Assembly (NCBI GenBank): GCA_002688015.1
Contig: NZBT01000011.1
Location: 1 to 59,921 of the forward strand
Source: Candidatus Pacearchaeota archaeon
GTDB lineage: Archaea; Nanobdellota; Nanobdellia; Pacearchaeales; GW2011-AR1
Length of the DNA stretch: 59,921 bases
Reading direction: 5' to 3'
Shown: positions 47,620 through 57,731 of the stretch, piece after piece
Position numbering within the stretch: position 1 is the first letter of the stretch
How the letters are laid out: each line of letters begins with the position of its first letter
Position numbers and translations under genes: made by a program
The notes under the pieces: model-generated
Seen by the model: the letters and a program-made list of their open reading frames with translations, nothing else
Told to the model about the DNA's origin: nothing
Databases searched by the model: none

Positions 47620-48819
47620 ATGGCAAGAAGAAAACTAAGCCTAGCAAAAAAAATCGCTTTTTCAGCAGTAGTAGGAGCAGGAGCTCTCGCAGCCGCAAAC
47701 GGAACTCTTGGAGTTTGGTGGGACCACATTTTGCCTGCAAGAGACATAGGAAAACAAATGACCTTTCAATTAAGTACTTATAACGAGAGAGTAAGACAAG
47801 AAACTAAACAAGCATCTTACATGAGATCCCAGGAAAGAATGGGAGGCCCAATAAAAGTAAAAAACAGATGGGGACACAGAAATCCTGATAATTACGATGT
47901 GATACCCCCAGAAGGACAATATAGAATAGCTTGCGTTGGAGAATCCACAACACTAGGAGAATTCGTGGAGATGCATGAAACTTGGCCTATTCAATTACAA
48001 GAAAGCCTATTCAAAAGATTCCCGAATAAAGATTACTTAGCAATGAACATGGGACATGGAGGAGCAGTTATGAAGACAACTCTCTTAGAATACATAAAGT
48101 TTCATCAAAAGTTTAACGCAGATTTGGTAATTCTCAAAGTAGGAATGAACGACGCTGAAGCAAGAGTAAGTCTCGCAACATCTGAAGCTAATCTTACCAT
48201 AGAACTAAACGAAACACCAAGATACGGGGAAACCCTCCTATTAAATCATTGGGGCACAAAAAACTTTGTTCAACCATTTTATCGTTGGTGGTTGCCTAAA
48301 AGTAATGAACAACTAACAGAAATGATGGAGAAAAGGGAAAAAGCAATAGAAGAAGGAAAAAGAAGAACAATTGAAGGATATGGGGGAGAAACTGAAGCAG
48401 AAGAAAAAGCCAGAGACACTAGTGCCTTTGAAGATTACGCAAGAACTCTAGTAAGATTGGCAAAACTAAACGGATCTGAAGTTATAATTTTCCAAATTCC
48501 TAGAAATCCTTACATGAAAAGAAAGGGATCCGGAAGACTAGAAGATTATGGATCACACGCGAATGATTTAGCATTACAAAGGATATCTAAAGAAGAAAAT
48601 GTTTTGTATGTGCCTGTAGATCCATTATCAATTCCAGAAAAAGAATGGAAAGACCATTGTCATGTTCTTAAAGGGGGCCAAAAAATTAAAACCAACCTAA
48701 TAGAAAAAGCCGTTCTCACTCATTTCCTAGATGAAGAAGGAAGACCACTTGATAGAAACTTAAAAGCCTTTGCCAAAAATCCAGACCACACCTTAAAAAC
48801 AACTGTGAATAACAATTAA
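47620..48819 (+). CDS. SGNH/GDSL-hydrolase-like protein
   Basis: N-term TM; RIACVGESTTLGEF, VILKVGMNDA, DDHCHV-like C-terminal block (KDHCHVL). Confidence 0.7.
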   Translation: MARRKLSLAKKIAFSAVVGAGALAAANGTLGVWWDHILPARDIGKQMTFQLSTYNERVRQETKQASYMRSQERMGGPIKVKNRWGHRNPDNYDVIPPEGQYRIACVGESTTLGEFVEMHETWPIQLQESLFKRFPNKDYLAMNMGHGGAVMKTTLLEYIKFHQKFNADLVILKVGMNDAEARVSLATSEANLTIELNETPRYGETLLLNHWGTKNFVQPFYRWWLPKSNEQLTEMMEKREKAIEEGKRRTIEGYGGETEAEEKARDTSAFEDYARTLVRLAKLNGSEVIIFQIPRNPYMKRKGSGRLEDYGSHANDLALQRISKEENVLYVPVDPLSIPEKEWKDHCHVLKGGQKIKTNLIEKAVLTHFLDEEGRPLDRNLKAFAKNPDHTLKTTVNNN

Positions 48820-48853
48820 CAAAACCTATAAATCCCTTCTCCCTATCTAATTC

Positions 48854-49417
48854 ATGCAAAAAGAGATCAAAGCCCGTTTAGAAGAATTTCAAAATCTCTC
48901 CGAAAAACAAAAATATCAAGAATTTTTATTTTGCCTTCTAACACCACAAAGCAAGGCACAAAGCTGCTGGCAAGCCGTCCTTGAACTTTCCCGATTAACA
49001 AAGAAAGAATGGACTCTTCCTAAAATAAAATCCATCATAAAAACAAAAACAAGATTCCACAACACTAAGGCAAAACGTGTCTTCAAAGCAAAAGAAACTT
49101 ACAAAACAATCAAACCTCTCCTTGAAGATGAATCACTATCAATACCTTATAAAAGAGCGGTCCTCTCAAAAACAGTAAATGGATACGGATTAAAAGAAGC
49201 AAGCCACTTTTTGAGGAACATCGGCCTTTCTCAAAACAAAATAGCCATCCTTGATCGTCATATATTAAAAAACCTGCGTGTCTCCAAAATAAAATCTCAA
49301 AAACACTATCTGCAAACTGAACGTCTTTTTCTTAGATATGCCAGACTTCTAAACAAAAAACCAGATGTTCTTGATCTTCAACTCTGGAGCAAAGAAAACG
49401 GAGAAATATTCAAATAA
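48854..49417 (+). CDS. HhH N-glycosylase/DNA lyase (Ogg2-like)
   Basis: FLFCLLTPQSKAQSCW, NGYGLKEASHFLRNIGLSQNKIAILDRHILKNL. Confidence 0.85.
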   Translation: MQKEIKARLEEFQNLSEKQKYQEFLFCLLTPQSKAQSCWQAVLELSRLTKKEWTLPKIKSIIKTKTRFHNTKAKRVFKAKETYKTIKPLLEDESLSIPYKRAVLSKTVNGYGLKEASHFLRNIGLSQNKIAILDRHILKNLRVSKIKSQKHYLQTERLFLRYARLLNKKPDVLDLQLWSKENGEIFK

Positions 49418-49459
49418 CCAATAGAAACATTTATATAATCTTATATAATACTATACAAC

Positions 49460-49675
49460 ATGGCAGTAAAGACATTTAATGTTGATCCGAAAGTATATCA
49501 AAAATTTTTACATTTGTGCAAAGATAATGGAATCAGTATGAGCAAACAAATAGAGATGTTCATGAAATCAAGAGTAGAAAACAAAGAAGAAGTCAGAGAA
49601 GAATATTTACAAAAACTAGAGAAGATAAGAAGAGGAAAATTTATTAGAGTGAATAACCTTGATGAAATATTATGA
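49460..49675 (+). CDS. antitoxin (RHH/RelB-like)
   Basis: Small ORF overlapping downstream RelE-like toxin. Confidence 0.7.
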   Translation: MAVKTFNVDPKVYQKFLHLCKDNGISMSKQIEMFMKSRVENKEEVREEYLQKLEKIRRGKFIRVNNLDEIL

Positions 49676-49938
49676 ATTATAAATTAGAGGTTGATGAAAA
49701 ACTAAGATTGAAATTTTTGAAAATAAAGAAAAAAGATAAATTACATTCTGAGATTATAAAAAGAAAAATCAATCACATTCTAGAAAACCCATATCAGTTT
49801 AAACCACTAAGAAACGAAATGGCAGGAATAAGGAGAGTTCATATAGGAAAGAGCTTTGTCTTAACTTACGAAATTCTAGAGAATGACAAGACAATTAAAC
49901 TATTAGATTATGATCATCACGATAAAATATTCAAATAA
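49672..49938 (+). CDS. RelE/ParE-family toxin
   Basis: NPYQFKPLRNEMAGIRRVHIGKSFVLTYEILENDKTIKLLDYDHHDKIF. Confidence 0.85.
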   Translation: MNYKLEVDEKLRLKFLKIKKKDKLHSEIIKRKINHILENPYQFKPLRNEMAGIRRVHIGKSFVLTYEILENDKTIKLLDYDHHDKIFK

Positions 49939-50412
49939 CTAATTAGAATCATAAAACTTATCGATTGTATCAATAATCAAACGAATAGCATCAAGGTAAA
50001 TAGAGGAAGCAACAACAGCTCTTGAAGAAAATTTTGTCTGCTTAGTTTTCTTAAAAAAACTTCTATCAAGATCAAGACTAAGAATGGTTTCGCCGCCTTC
50101 TGCTTTAACACTTCTTGAATTCAAAACAGAAGCTAATGGCAATGGCTCTCTTCTTGTTTCATCCAAAGCCAAAGACAAATAATTAGCAAGCTGAGAAGCA
50201 TCTCCTTCATTACTATATATTACTACATCTAACAACCCTTCCTTAGGAACCCTATCTACTTGTTCAGGGTCTATTGACAAACGATATTTTCCATTCAAAG
50301 TTAATTGGCTTGAAAATACCTCATCATAAGAAAGCCTTCCAGAATATTTATCTTCCCGTTCTGCCCTATTAAAAACACGAGCCATAACATCTTCATTAGT
50401 ATTCTTGACCAT
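49939..50412 (-). CDS. hypothetical protein
   Basis: 157-aa ORF. Confidence 0.5.
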   Translation of the reverse strand: MVKNTNEDVMARVFNRAEREDKYSGRLSYDEVFSSQLTLNGKYRLSIDPEQVDRVPKEGLLDVVIYSNEGDASQLANYLSLALDETRREPLPLASVLNSRSVKAEGGETILSLDLDRSFFKKTKQTKFSSRAVVASSIYLDAIRLIIDTIDKFYDSN

Positions 50413-50526
50413 AACTTTCTCCCTCTTTATAGCTTAAAAACCATTTATATACTGAAGGACATATAAAAATTCACTACTCAATCTTACATTAATAACTTTT
50501 ATTAAGCAACTTCTACTAAGATAATA

Positions 50527-51219
50527 ATGAAAAAGCTCATCGTTCTATCTCTCGGGGGCTCTTTAATAATCCCTAATGAAGTAGATCACAAATATATAGA
50601 AAAATTTAGATCTGTTCTTCGTTCCCTATATAAAACACATAAATTTGTAGTTGTCACAGGAGGCGGAGCAACAGCAAGAAAATACATTGCTCCATTAAAA
50701 AAAGAAGGGAAATCTCCAAGAGAACAAGCAGCAGCAGGAATAGCTGCAACAAGAATGAACGCTAAATTCATGATGCAATTCTTCGGACCTAATGAAGCAA
50801 ACGATGTCTTGCCTCTAAGCATGAAAACCGTCTCCAACAACCTAAAAAAGAATAACGTTGTTTTCTGCGGAGCCCTAAGATTTGCCCCAAAAGAAACAAC
50901 AGATGGAAGTGGAGCCAAACTAGCCAATTTCTTAAAAACAGACTTCATAAATCTAACAAACGTCTCCGGACTTTACACGAGCAATCCAAAGGCAAACAAA
51001 AAAGCAAAATTTATCAAAAAAATCAGTTGGAAAGATTTTGACTCTATGACTTCAAAAATAAAATTTCAAGCAGGCCAACACTTTGTATTAGATCAATCAG
51101 CAGCTAAACTAATTTATAAAAACAAAATCCCAACATATATCATCTCAGGCCATGATTTAAAACAATTAAAGAAAATACTTAAAGGGAAGAAATTCAAAGG
51201 TACTCTAATAGAAGGTTAA
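50527..51219 (+). CDS. pyrH: UMP kinase
   Basis: LIVLSLGGSLIIPN, VVTGGGATARKYI, ADSG-like GSGAKLANFL. Confidence 0.9.
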   Translation: MKKLIVLSLGGSLIIPNEVDHKYIEKFRSVLRSLYKTHKFVVVTGGGATARKYIAPLKKEGKSPREQAAAGIAATRMNAKFMMQFFGPNEANDVLPLSMKTVSNNLKKNNVVFCGALRFAPKETTDGSGAKLANFLKTDFINLTNVSGLYTSNPKANKKAKFIKKISWKDFDSMTSKIKFQAGQHFVLDQSAAKLIYKNKIPTYIISGHDLKQLKKILKGKKFKGTLIEG

Positions 51220-51220
51220 A

Positions 51221-51607
51221 ATGATAACAGAACCTAATGCCTCCAAAGCAAAGCAGTTAATAAAAAACTCGAAATCTGAAAACATAGAGATTCTCTCACA
51301 AGATCATGCATTCAATCGCGCCGTAATAGAATACGGTAAGTTTTCCACAATAATTTTCCCAAACACGAAAATAAAAACGCGAAGAACACTAAGAATGATT
51401 GATTCTGGACTTGATCGTGTCTCAGCAAAAGCGGCTGCAAAGAATAAAATCACTATATCCTACGATATCTCCGCCCTAAGAAATCTTTCCAAAAAAGAAA
51501 AAGCCATAGAAATGGAAAAATTCCTTAGGATTATAAAACTAGTAAGGAAACACAAAGCAAAATTTCAATTTCTCAACGCAAAAAGCAATCAGCCATTAAG
51601 TTTTTAA
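51221..51607 (+). CDS. rnp3: RNase P protein component 3 (Rpp30-like), short form
   Basis: RRTLRMIDSGLDRVSAKAAAKNKITISYDISALRNLSKKEKAIEMEKFLRIIKLVRKHKAKF. Confidence 0.75.
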   Translation: MITEPNASKAKQLIKNSKSENIEILSQDHAFNRAVIEYGKFSTIIFPNTKIKTRRTLRMIDSGLDRVSAKAAAKNKITISYDISALRNLSKKEKAIEMEKFLRIIKLVRKHKAKFQFLNAKSNQPLSF

Positions 51608-51629
51608 TCCTGGCTTCTTTACAAATAAA

Positions 51630-53159
51630 ATGCCTGAAAAAGAAAATATACAAAAAATCATTGAATCTCTTTCCCCCATAGAAAGATCCATAATACCTCA
51701 CCTAAATTCCCCTATCCCTGAAATAATTGAAAAATCTGGCTTAGACTCTACTTCTGTTTTAAGAGCCCTTCAATTTCTATCTAACAAAGGTCTTATAATA
51801 TTTTCAAAAACAACAAAATCCGTCATAGATTTAGGAACAAACGGAGTTTATTATAAAAAGAATCATCTCCCAGAACGTCGTCTGATACTCCTATTAGAAG
51901 AAAAAAACCATCTCCCTATACAAGAAGCAAAAAAGCTTTCCAAACTAAGTGACAACGAATTCAAAGTCTCCTTGGGTGTTCTAAAATCAAAAGCCCTTAT
52001 CTCATTAGATAACGGAAAAATATCATTACAAGCAAAAAAAGAAGAACTAACAAAAAATACAATTGAAGAAGCTCTTTTAGAACTCTTGCCAATAGAAGAA
52101 TCAAAAATAAAAGATGAGCAACTCTTAGCTCTTCAAAATCTTCAAAAAAGAAAAGATATAATTGAAATAAACAAAAAAACCATAGTCTCTTTCTCAACCA
52201 CAGACTTAGGAAAACAAATAGCAAGTACTCCTCTCCAAACAGACCTAATAGAGTCTGTGACTCCAAAACTGATAAAATCTTGGAATTCTCAAAAATCAAA
52301 GAGATTTAGATCTTATGATCTTTCTTCTACAGGCCCAAAAATATATGGAGGAAAAAAGCATTTCGTAAATCAAGGAATTGAATACGGAAAACGTATCTGG
52401 CTTGATCTCGGATTCAAAGAGATGCAAGGAAGTTTAGTACAAACAAGTTTTTGGAACTTCGATGCCTTATTCACTGCTCAAGATCATCCCGTAAGAGATT
52501 TACAAGATACATTCTATATTAAAGACATAAAGGGCCAACTTCCGAAAGATAAAAATCTTGTAAAAGCAGTCAAACAAGCCCATGAATCCGGCGTCAAAGA
52601 CAGTAAAGGATGGCAATACTCTTGGGATCCAGAAGAAGCATCTTCAGTTGTCTTAAGAACACATACTACTTGCCTTTCAGCTCAAACCCTGTCTTCCCTA
52701 GACATAAAAAAGGATCTTCCTGCAAAATTCTTCTCTATAGGAAAAGTCTTACGAAATGAAACTGTCGACTGGTCTCATGGATTTGAATTTCTCCAGACAG
52801 AAGGAATCGTAGTCTCCGAATCTGTCTCTTTCCGTGACTTATTGGGGTACTTACAAGAATTCTATAAAAAGATGGGCTTCGAAAAAATTCGTTTCGCTCC
52901 CGCTTATTTCCCTTACACAGAGCCAAGTGTAGAAGTCTCCGTCTATCATCCTGAAAAAAAAGTCTGGCTTGAACTAGGCGGGGCTGGGATCTTCCGTCCA
53001 GAATTAACAATCCCTCTACTTGGGAAAGCAATTCCCGTGCTAGCTTGGGGACAAGGATTCGATAGAATTCTCATGGATTACTACAAAATCAAAGACTTCA
53101 GAGAATTTTATCAAAACAATCTAAAATCTCTCAGAGAAAAGAGGGCATTTATAAAATAA
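51630..53159 (+). CDS. pheS: Phenylalanyl-tRNA synthetase alpha subunit
   Basis: HPVRDLQDTFYI, FRPYFPYTEPS-like FAPAYFPYTEPSVEV, GAGIFRPE. Confidence 0.95.
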   Translation: MPEKENIQKIIESLSPIERSIIPHLNSPIPEIIEKSGLDSTSVLRALQFLSNKGLIIFSKTTKSVIDLGTNGVYYKKNHLPERRLILLLEEKNHLPIQEAKKLSKLSDNEFKVSLGVLKSKALISLDNGKISLQAKKEELTKNTIEEALLELLPIEESKIKDEQLLALQNLQKRKDIIEINKKTIVSFSTTDLGKQIASTPLQTDLIESVTPKLIKSWNSQKSKRFRSYDLSSTGPKIYGGKKHFVNQGIEYGKRIWLDLGFKEMQGSLVQTSFWNFDALFTAQDHPVRDLQDTFYIKDIKGQLPKDKNLVKAVKQAHESGVKDSKGWQYSWDPEEASSVVLRTHTTCLSAQTLSSLDIKKDLPAKFFSIGKVLRNETVDWSHGFEFLQTEGIVVSESVSFRDLLGYLQEFYKKMGFEKIRFAPAYFPYTEPSVEVSVYHPEKKVWLELGGAGIFRPELTIPLLGKAIPVLAWGQGFDRILMDYYKIKDFREFYQNNLKSLREKRAFIK

Positions 53160-53160
53160 A

Positions 53161-54798
53161 ATGGCAAACGTAAAATTTCCAAGAAAAGAATTCGAATCTT
53201 CTTTAGGAAGCAAGATAACAAAAGAAATGGAATCTCTAATTCCCCTATTCGGAACTCCATTGGAATCCTTATCTGATTCCGAAATTGAACTAGAAATATT
53301 CCCTAACAGGCCTGACCTATTAAGTATGCAAGGCTTTCTTCGCGCATTCAAAGCATTTATAGGTAAATCTCCTGGCCTTAAGGGATATAAAATTAACCCT
53401 CCAGAAAAAAAATATAAAGTTACTATTTCCCCTTCTGTAAAACCCGTACGTCCCTTCACAGCTTGTGCAATTGTTAAAAATCTTAAATTCAATGATGAAT
53501 CAATAAAGGAAATTGTAGATCTTCAAGAAAAACTCCACAGCACTGTAGGAAGAAATAGGAAAAAACTCGCAATTGGTATTTATCCCCTAGAAAAAATCAA
53601 ACTCCCCATAAAATACCTTGCTCTCCCCCCTAGTAAAATACATTTTATTCCCTTAGAATCAGAAAGGGAACTCTCCGGGCAACAAATACTACAAAAACAT
53701 CCTGCTGGGAGAGAATATGCCCATCTTCTTGAAGATAAAGACAAATATCCTGTTTTCGTAGATGCAAACAACAAAATCCTCTCAATGCCTCCAATTATAA
53801 ACTCTCATGATACAGGAAAAATCACTGAGTCTACTGATTCCGTATTTATAGAATGCTCCGGTTGGGATCAACAAGTACTACAAAAAACACTTAATATAAT
53901 TGTTACAACTCTCTCTGATCTAGGGGGGAAAGTATATTCAATGAATCTTCATTATGGAAGTAAAAAGCTTGTCACACCAGATCTCTCTACTGAGAAAATA
54001 AAAATCTCTCTTCCAGACATTAACAAACTTCTCGGTTTAGATCTAAAAGAATCGGACCTTTCCAAGCTCCTTCCAAAAATGGGATATGATTACAAAAACT
54101 CCATAGTCCAAATTCCTGCCTGGAGAACAGATATCTTACATCCTGTAGATATCACAGAAGACATTGCTATAGCTTATGGATATGACAACCTTGTGCCTTC
54201 AATTCCTAATGTTGCAACAGTTGCTTCTGAGTCTCAGCAAAGTAAAATAGAATCAAAGATCAGAGAAATCCTAATAGGTCTTGAATTAATTGAAATTTCC
54301 TCATATCATTTAATAAAGGCCTCTGAATCCAGACTCTACAAACTGAAATCTGTGATTGCACTAGAGGATTCCAAAACAGAATACAAAATTCTTCGCCCCA
54401 ACCTCTTAATCCCAGCCTTAAGAATTCTTGCTGAAAACAAAGACAATGAATACCCTCAAAACATATTTGAATTGGGAACTATATTCTCCCATGACGAAAA
54501 AACCGAAACAGGCCTTTCTGAATCCACTAATTTGTTAATTGCTTCTTCTCCAAGTAACTTCACAGATTTAAAGAAAATTCTCGACTATTTCGCTTCTTCT
54601 TTATCTATTAAGTTAGAAATAAAAGAATCCGAACATCAATCACTAATTCCTGGAAGAACAGCCTCAGTCCTATTAAACAACAAACCTATTGGATACATCG
54701 GAGAAGTTCATCCTCACACATTAAATCAATGGAATGTTAAGATGCCTCTTTCCGTTTTGGAAATCAGTTTAGAAGAAATTTTTAATCTCTTAGAGTGA
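53161..54798 (+). CDS. pheT: Phenylalanyl-tRNA synthetase beta subunit
   Basis: IEIFPNRPDLLS, VPAWRTDILHPVDITEDIAIAYGY-like. Confidence 0.95.
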   Translation: MANVKFPRKEFESSLGSKITKEMESLIPLFGTPLESLSDSEIELEIFPNRPDLLSMQGFLRAFKAFIGKSPGLKGYKINPPEKKYKVTISPSVKPVRPFTACAIVKNLKFNDESIKEIVDLQEKLHSTVGRNRKKLAIGIYPLEKIKLPIKYLALPPSKIHFIPLESERELSGQQILQKHPAGREYAHLLEDKDKYPVFVDANNKILSMPPIINSHDTGKITESTDSVFIECSGWDQQVLQKTLNIIVTTLSDLGGKVYSMNLHYGSKKLVTPDLSTEKIKISLPDINKLLGLDLKESDLSKLLPKMGYDYKNSIVQIPAWRTDILHPVDITEDIAIAYGYDNLVPSIPNVATVASESQQSKIESKIREILIGLELIEISSYHLIKASESRLYKLKSVIALEDSKTEYKILRPNLLIPALRILAENKDNEYPQNIFELGTIFSHDEKTETGLSESTNLLIASSPSNFTDLKKILDYFASSLSIKLEIKESEHQSLIPGRTASVLLNNKPIGYIGEVHPHTLNQWNVKMPLSVLEISLEEIFNLLE

Positions 54799-55192
54799 GA
54801 TCTCTTTCTCTTGCTAAAGCATCCAGATACAACGATATTTGAGGGTATATTCCCTCTTCTGTTATAAAATGAATATCTTCATGATCTCTCCAATCGTACC
54901 CTTTTTCTATCACGGCATCAAGATATTGTTTAGAATTACTTAGAGTAACTTGACGTTTAATAAACTCCGAAGCCAAAAGTGAAGTAAGATGCCTAGCATG
55001 AACAAAATCCATCGTTGATGTATCTAAATCATAAGGAAGGCCTACAACATATAAAAGTCGTTCTCTTTTAGTCGGATCCTCTGGCAATTCAGATTTCCAA
55101 TCAGAAAGTTTTTCAAGCAACCATCCAACTGCTCCAGTGCTAGGACCAATAACATCTGTTTCGCCAATATGTCCTCTCTCTCCTAATACCAT
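54782..55192 (-). CDS. hypothetical protein
   Basis: 136-aa ORF. Confidence 0.5.
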   Translation of the reverse strand: MVLGERGHIGETDVIGPSTGAVGWLLEKLSDWKSELPEDPTKRERLLYVVGLPYDLDTSTMDFVHARHLTSLLASEFIKRQVTLSNSKQYLDAVIEKGYDWRDHEDIHFITEEGIYPQISLYLDALARERDLTLRD

Positions 55193-55232
55193 AAAAATTA
55201 GTGAACAAGATCCTTAATAAATATTTATGTAA

Positions 55233-55703
55233 TCAACCAAAATAATTCTTTTCCTTCTTTTGAAATTCCTTAGGATTTCTCATATTCTTAAGAATTTGCT
55301 TCAAATCTCCTTTGATATCCTTCCAAGAACCAAAAATCTTCTTAATAACTTCTGATTCTTCTTTCTCATCATATTCTATCTCCAAATCAAGAGAATCCAC
55401 AATCAAACCTGCTAAAACACCATACATCTTGTTAATCTTATTTCTATCATCCTGGCCCATTGTATTCAAATAAACAGCATACATCCGAGGAGCATTCATA
55501 GGATTTAACATCATCTCCAAAAACCCAAGAGTATTTACAATTTTATCCATCATGGTCTTTCTAATAGACTTAACAAAATTACCACTTATCTTATCAAGCT
55601 TATCAATTTCAAAATCATTATTCAACTCTTTAAAACTAGGTAACTTATACTTTTTCTCATATTTTGCATATTCCTCTTCTAACTCTTTAAATTCAATGCT
55701 CAT
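55233..55703 (-). CDS. hypothetical protein
   Basis: 156-aa ORF, charged helical. Confidence 0.5.
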   Translation of the reverse strand: MSIEFKELEEEYAKYEKKYKLPSFKELNNDFEIDKLDKISGNFVKSIRKTMMDKIVNTLGFLEMMLNPMNAPRMYAVYLNTMGQDDRNKINKMYGVLAGLIVDSLDLEIEYDEKEESEVIKKIFGSWKDIKGDLKQILKNMRNPKEFQKKEKNYFG

Positions 55704-55742
55704 AGCTCCCTCACAAAAACTTGCTTTATATAATTAACTAAA

Positions 55743-56240
55743 TCAACATTCCAATCTAAACTTATCCTGTCCCACTTCAACAGATGCACATGCTGCATCT
55801 TTTTCAATATCATCTATTTTCATAACTAAAAATCTCTGCCTAATAGTATAGTACGGCTTCACAACTAAAGGCACGAATGGAGAACTCGTCTCAGACTCTT
55901 CAATACATTTTCCAGCTATTTTAGGATTAACAATAAGTTTTATTGTAAGATTTAACTCCCGATCTTCCTCATTAGTAACTGCAACATCATAATGATAGTA
56001 ATCATCATCAATTTCTCCAAGTTTAGGATTGAGGTAATCTATCGAAAAAGTCAAATTATTCCTAACCCTCTTGCATCCTTCTTGAACAAAAGTACCGTTC
56101 TCCCCAAATCTATCAGATAATTCAGTCCCTCTATTTTGTTTGTCTTTCTCCCCATAATTCAATTTAAAAAAGAGTCCTGCAAAAACTATCAAAATCAAAA
56201 CTAAAATTATCAATGCATATGTTTCAAATCCTTTCCTCAT
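55743..56240 (-). CDS. membrane-anchored hypothetical protein
   Basis: N-terminal TM, extracytoplasmic domain. Confidence 0.55.
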   Translation of the reverse strand: MRKGFETYALIILVLILIVFAGLFFKLNYGEKDKQNRGTELSDRFGENGTFVQEGCKRVRNNLTFSIDYLNPKLGEIDDDYYHYDVAVTNEEDRELNLTIKLIVNPKIAGKCIEESETSSPFVPLVVKPYYTIRQRFLVMKIDDIEKDAACASVEVGQDKFRLEC

Positions 56241-56287
56241 TTAAAACTTAAAATCCCAAACTATTTATTCTTTCGTATAAAGAATAA

Positions 56288-56463
56288 AGCCACTACCGGG
56301 AATCGAACCCGGGACCTCTACATATTCACTATATCAAAGGAAGGTGACCTATTATGGAAAACTTCAATCTCGTTTTGAGTTGGAGTTCCAGAGAGTAAAA
56401 CTCTCTAGGACCTTGATTTCATATAATACCAATGTAGCACTCTACCGGCTGAGCTATAGTGGC
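56288..56463 (-). tRNA. tRNA-Thr(GGT) with about 103-nt intron (56324-56426)
   Basis: Acceptor GCCACTA/TAGTGGC, anticodon stem CTACA/TGTAG, loop TTGGTA^A; intron helix ATCAAGG/CCTTTGAT. Confidence 0.88.
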
Positions 56464-56504
56464 CTAACTCCTAAAAAATTCAATCATATAAAAAGATTGT
56501 GCAG

Positions 56505-56759
56505 CTAACTATCTCCAAAAAGTCCAGAGTTTCTAAGAACTTTAGAACCTATATCAGTAGAATCATTAGGAAGCCATTCTGACTTTACAACATACCCAGT
56601 AATAGCCTTAGCATTATCAAACAAATTTGAAAGCCAACTAGTATAAATTCCAACAAACTTATCAAAATCATCAGAATCTGAAAGGTAAAGATTCTGCGTA
56701 CTTACTATAAACAATGCACCTATAAACAAGAATTTAATAACGATTAAACTGAGCTTCAT
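56505..56759 (-). CDS. small secreted/membrane protein, paralog of next CDS
   Basis: Shares SWL...K.I(T/A)GYVV pattern with 56765-57064. Confidence 0.5.
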   Translation of the reverse strand: MKLSLIVIKFLFIGALFIVSTQNLYLSDSDDFDKFVGIYTSWLSNLFDNAKAITGYVVKSEWLPNDSTDIGSKVLRNSGLFGDS

Positions 56760-56764
56760 GTTGC

Positions 56765-57064
56765 CTATCCTATAGTGTCGTTAACACCCCAATCTTGATT
56801 CACAACATATCCTGCAATTTTAGCACCATTGCCCATTATTGATCCAAGCCAACTAAAATAAGCTTTAATAAAACCTATAACTCCATCGAAAGAAGTCAAA
56901 TCAGCAGAAGAATCAACGTAAACAATCGCCAAAGAAATAATAATAAGAAGGATTGAAACAGCTATCAAAAAATTAATAAACGGTCCATGAAGATTCTGAG
57001 CCTGATAAAGGTATACAACTATAAATGCAAGAAAAACCAGAATAATAATCAACAGTAACCCCAT
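56765..57064 (-). CDS. small membrane protein, paralog of previous CDS
   Basis: Shares FxWLGS...AKIAGYVVNQDW pattern. Confidence 0.5.
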   Translation of the reverse strand: MGLLLIIILVFLAFIVVYLYQAQNLHGPFINFLIAVSILLIIISLAIVYVDSSADLTSFDGVIGFIKAYFSWLGSIMGNGAKIAGYVVNQDWGVNDTIG

Positions 57065-57101
57065 AACAAGTCATATCTAAAATTCTATAAAAACCTTTCT
57101 A

Positions 57102-57584
57102 CTAAAAATAATATACAAATAGAACAACAATTAGAGTTATATTAATGAAGACAAAGGTCCAGAAAAGAACATCCTCTATCCTTCCCCCTGTAGTAACCTT
57201 TCCAGAGGACACTTGCTTAATTGGCCAAAAAGGCTTTATTCCTCTAGGAGTGAAACTATCTGCAAACAAATGAAAACCATATCCTAAAAAGAAGGGGAAA
57301 GCTAAAATAGGATAAAAAAAGGCAAAAAGCAAAGAAACAAGTATACAAAACGTATAACTATGGAAAATACCTCTATGAGTTGAAAGATCGCTTATAGGCT
57401 TCCCAAACCAAGTTTTTCCCAAAAAACTGCTCGGAGAATCAATATCAGGCAAAATACTAGAAACTAAAACCACAATCAAGAACAAAGCCTTACTCTCAAT
57501 ATGCGGCAAAAACTGCAATGCAACTGCCAATCCAATAACTAAATGGGTCCTCCTTAACATTTCTAAAAGAATGAAAAGAAACAT
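57102..57584 (-). CDS. YdjM/DUF457-like membrane metal-dependent hydrolase
   Basis: RTHLVIGLAVALQFLPHI, ILPDIDSPSS, HRGIFHSY. Confidence 0.8.
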   Translation of the reverse strand: MFLFILLEMLRRTHLVIGLAVALQFLPHIESKALFLIVVLVSSILPDIDSPSSFLGKTWFGKPISDLSTHRGIFHSYTFCILVSLLFAFFYPILAFPFFLGYGFHLFADSFTPRGIKPFWPIKQVSSGKVTTGGRIEDVLFWTFVFINITLIVVLFVYYF

Positions 57585-57615
57585 TTAAATGTATCTTTCA
57601 GGACCTTCATATATA

Positions 57616-57686
57616 GCCCCTTAGTATAGTGGTCAAGTATACGTGGTTCTGGGCCATGTGACCCAGGTTCGAATCCTGGAGGGGCT
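57616..57686 (+). tRNA. tRNA-Gln(CTG)
   Basis: Acceptor GCCCCTT/GAGGGGC; anticodon arm CGTGG-TTCTGGG-CCATG. Confidence 0.93.
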
Positions 57687-57731
57687 ATTTTCGCAATATT
57701 TTTACCTGATATCTCGTTAGAGATGATGGTT

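Noticed and set aside
47620-47740. 5' part of ORF 47363-47740 (-)
   Set aside because: Overlaps the N-terminus of the SGNH-like CDS; poly-Leu translation typical of antisense
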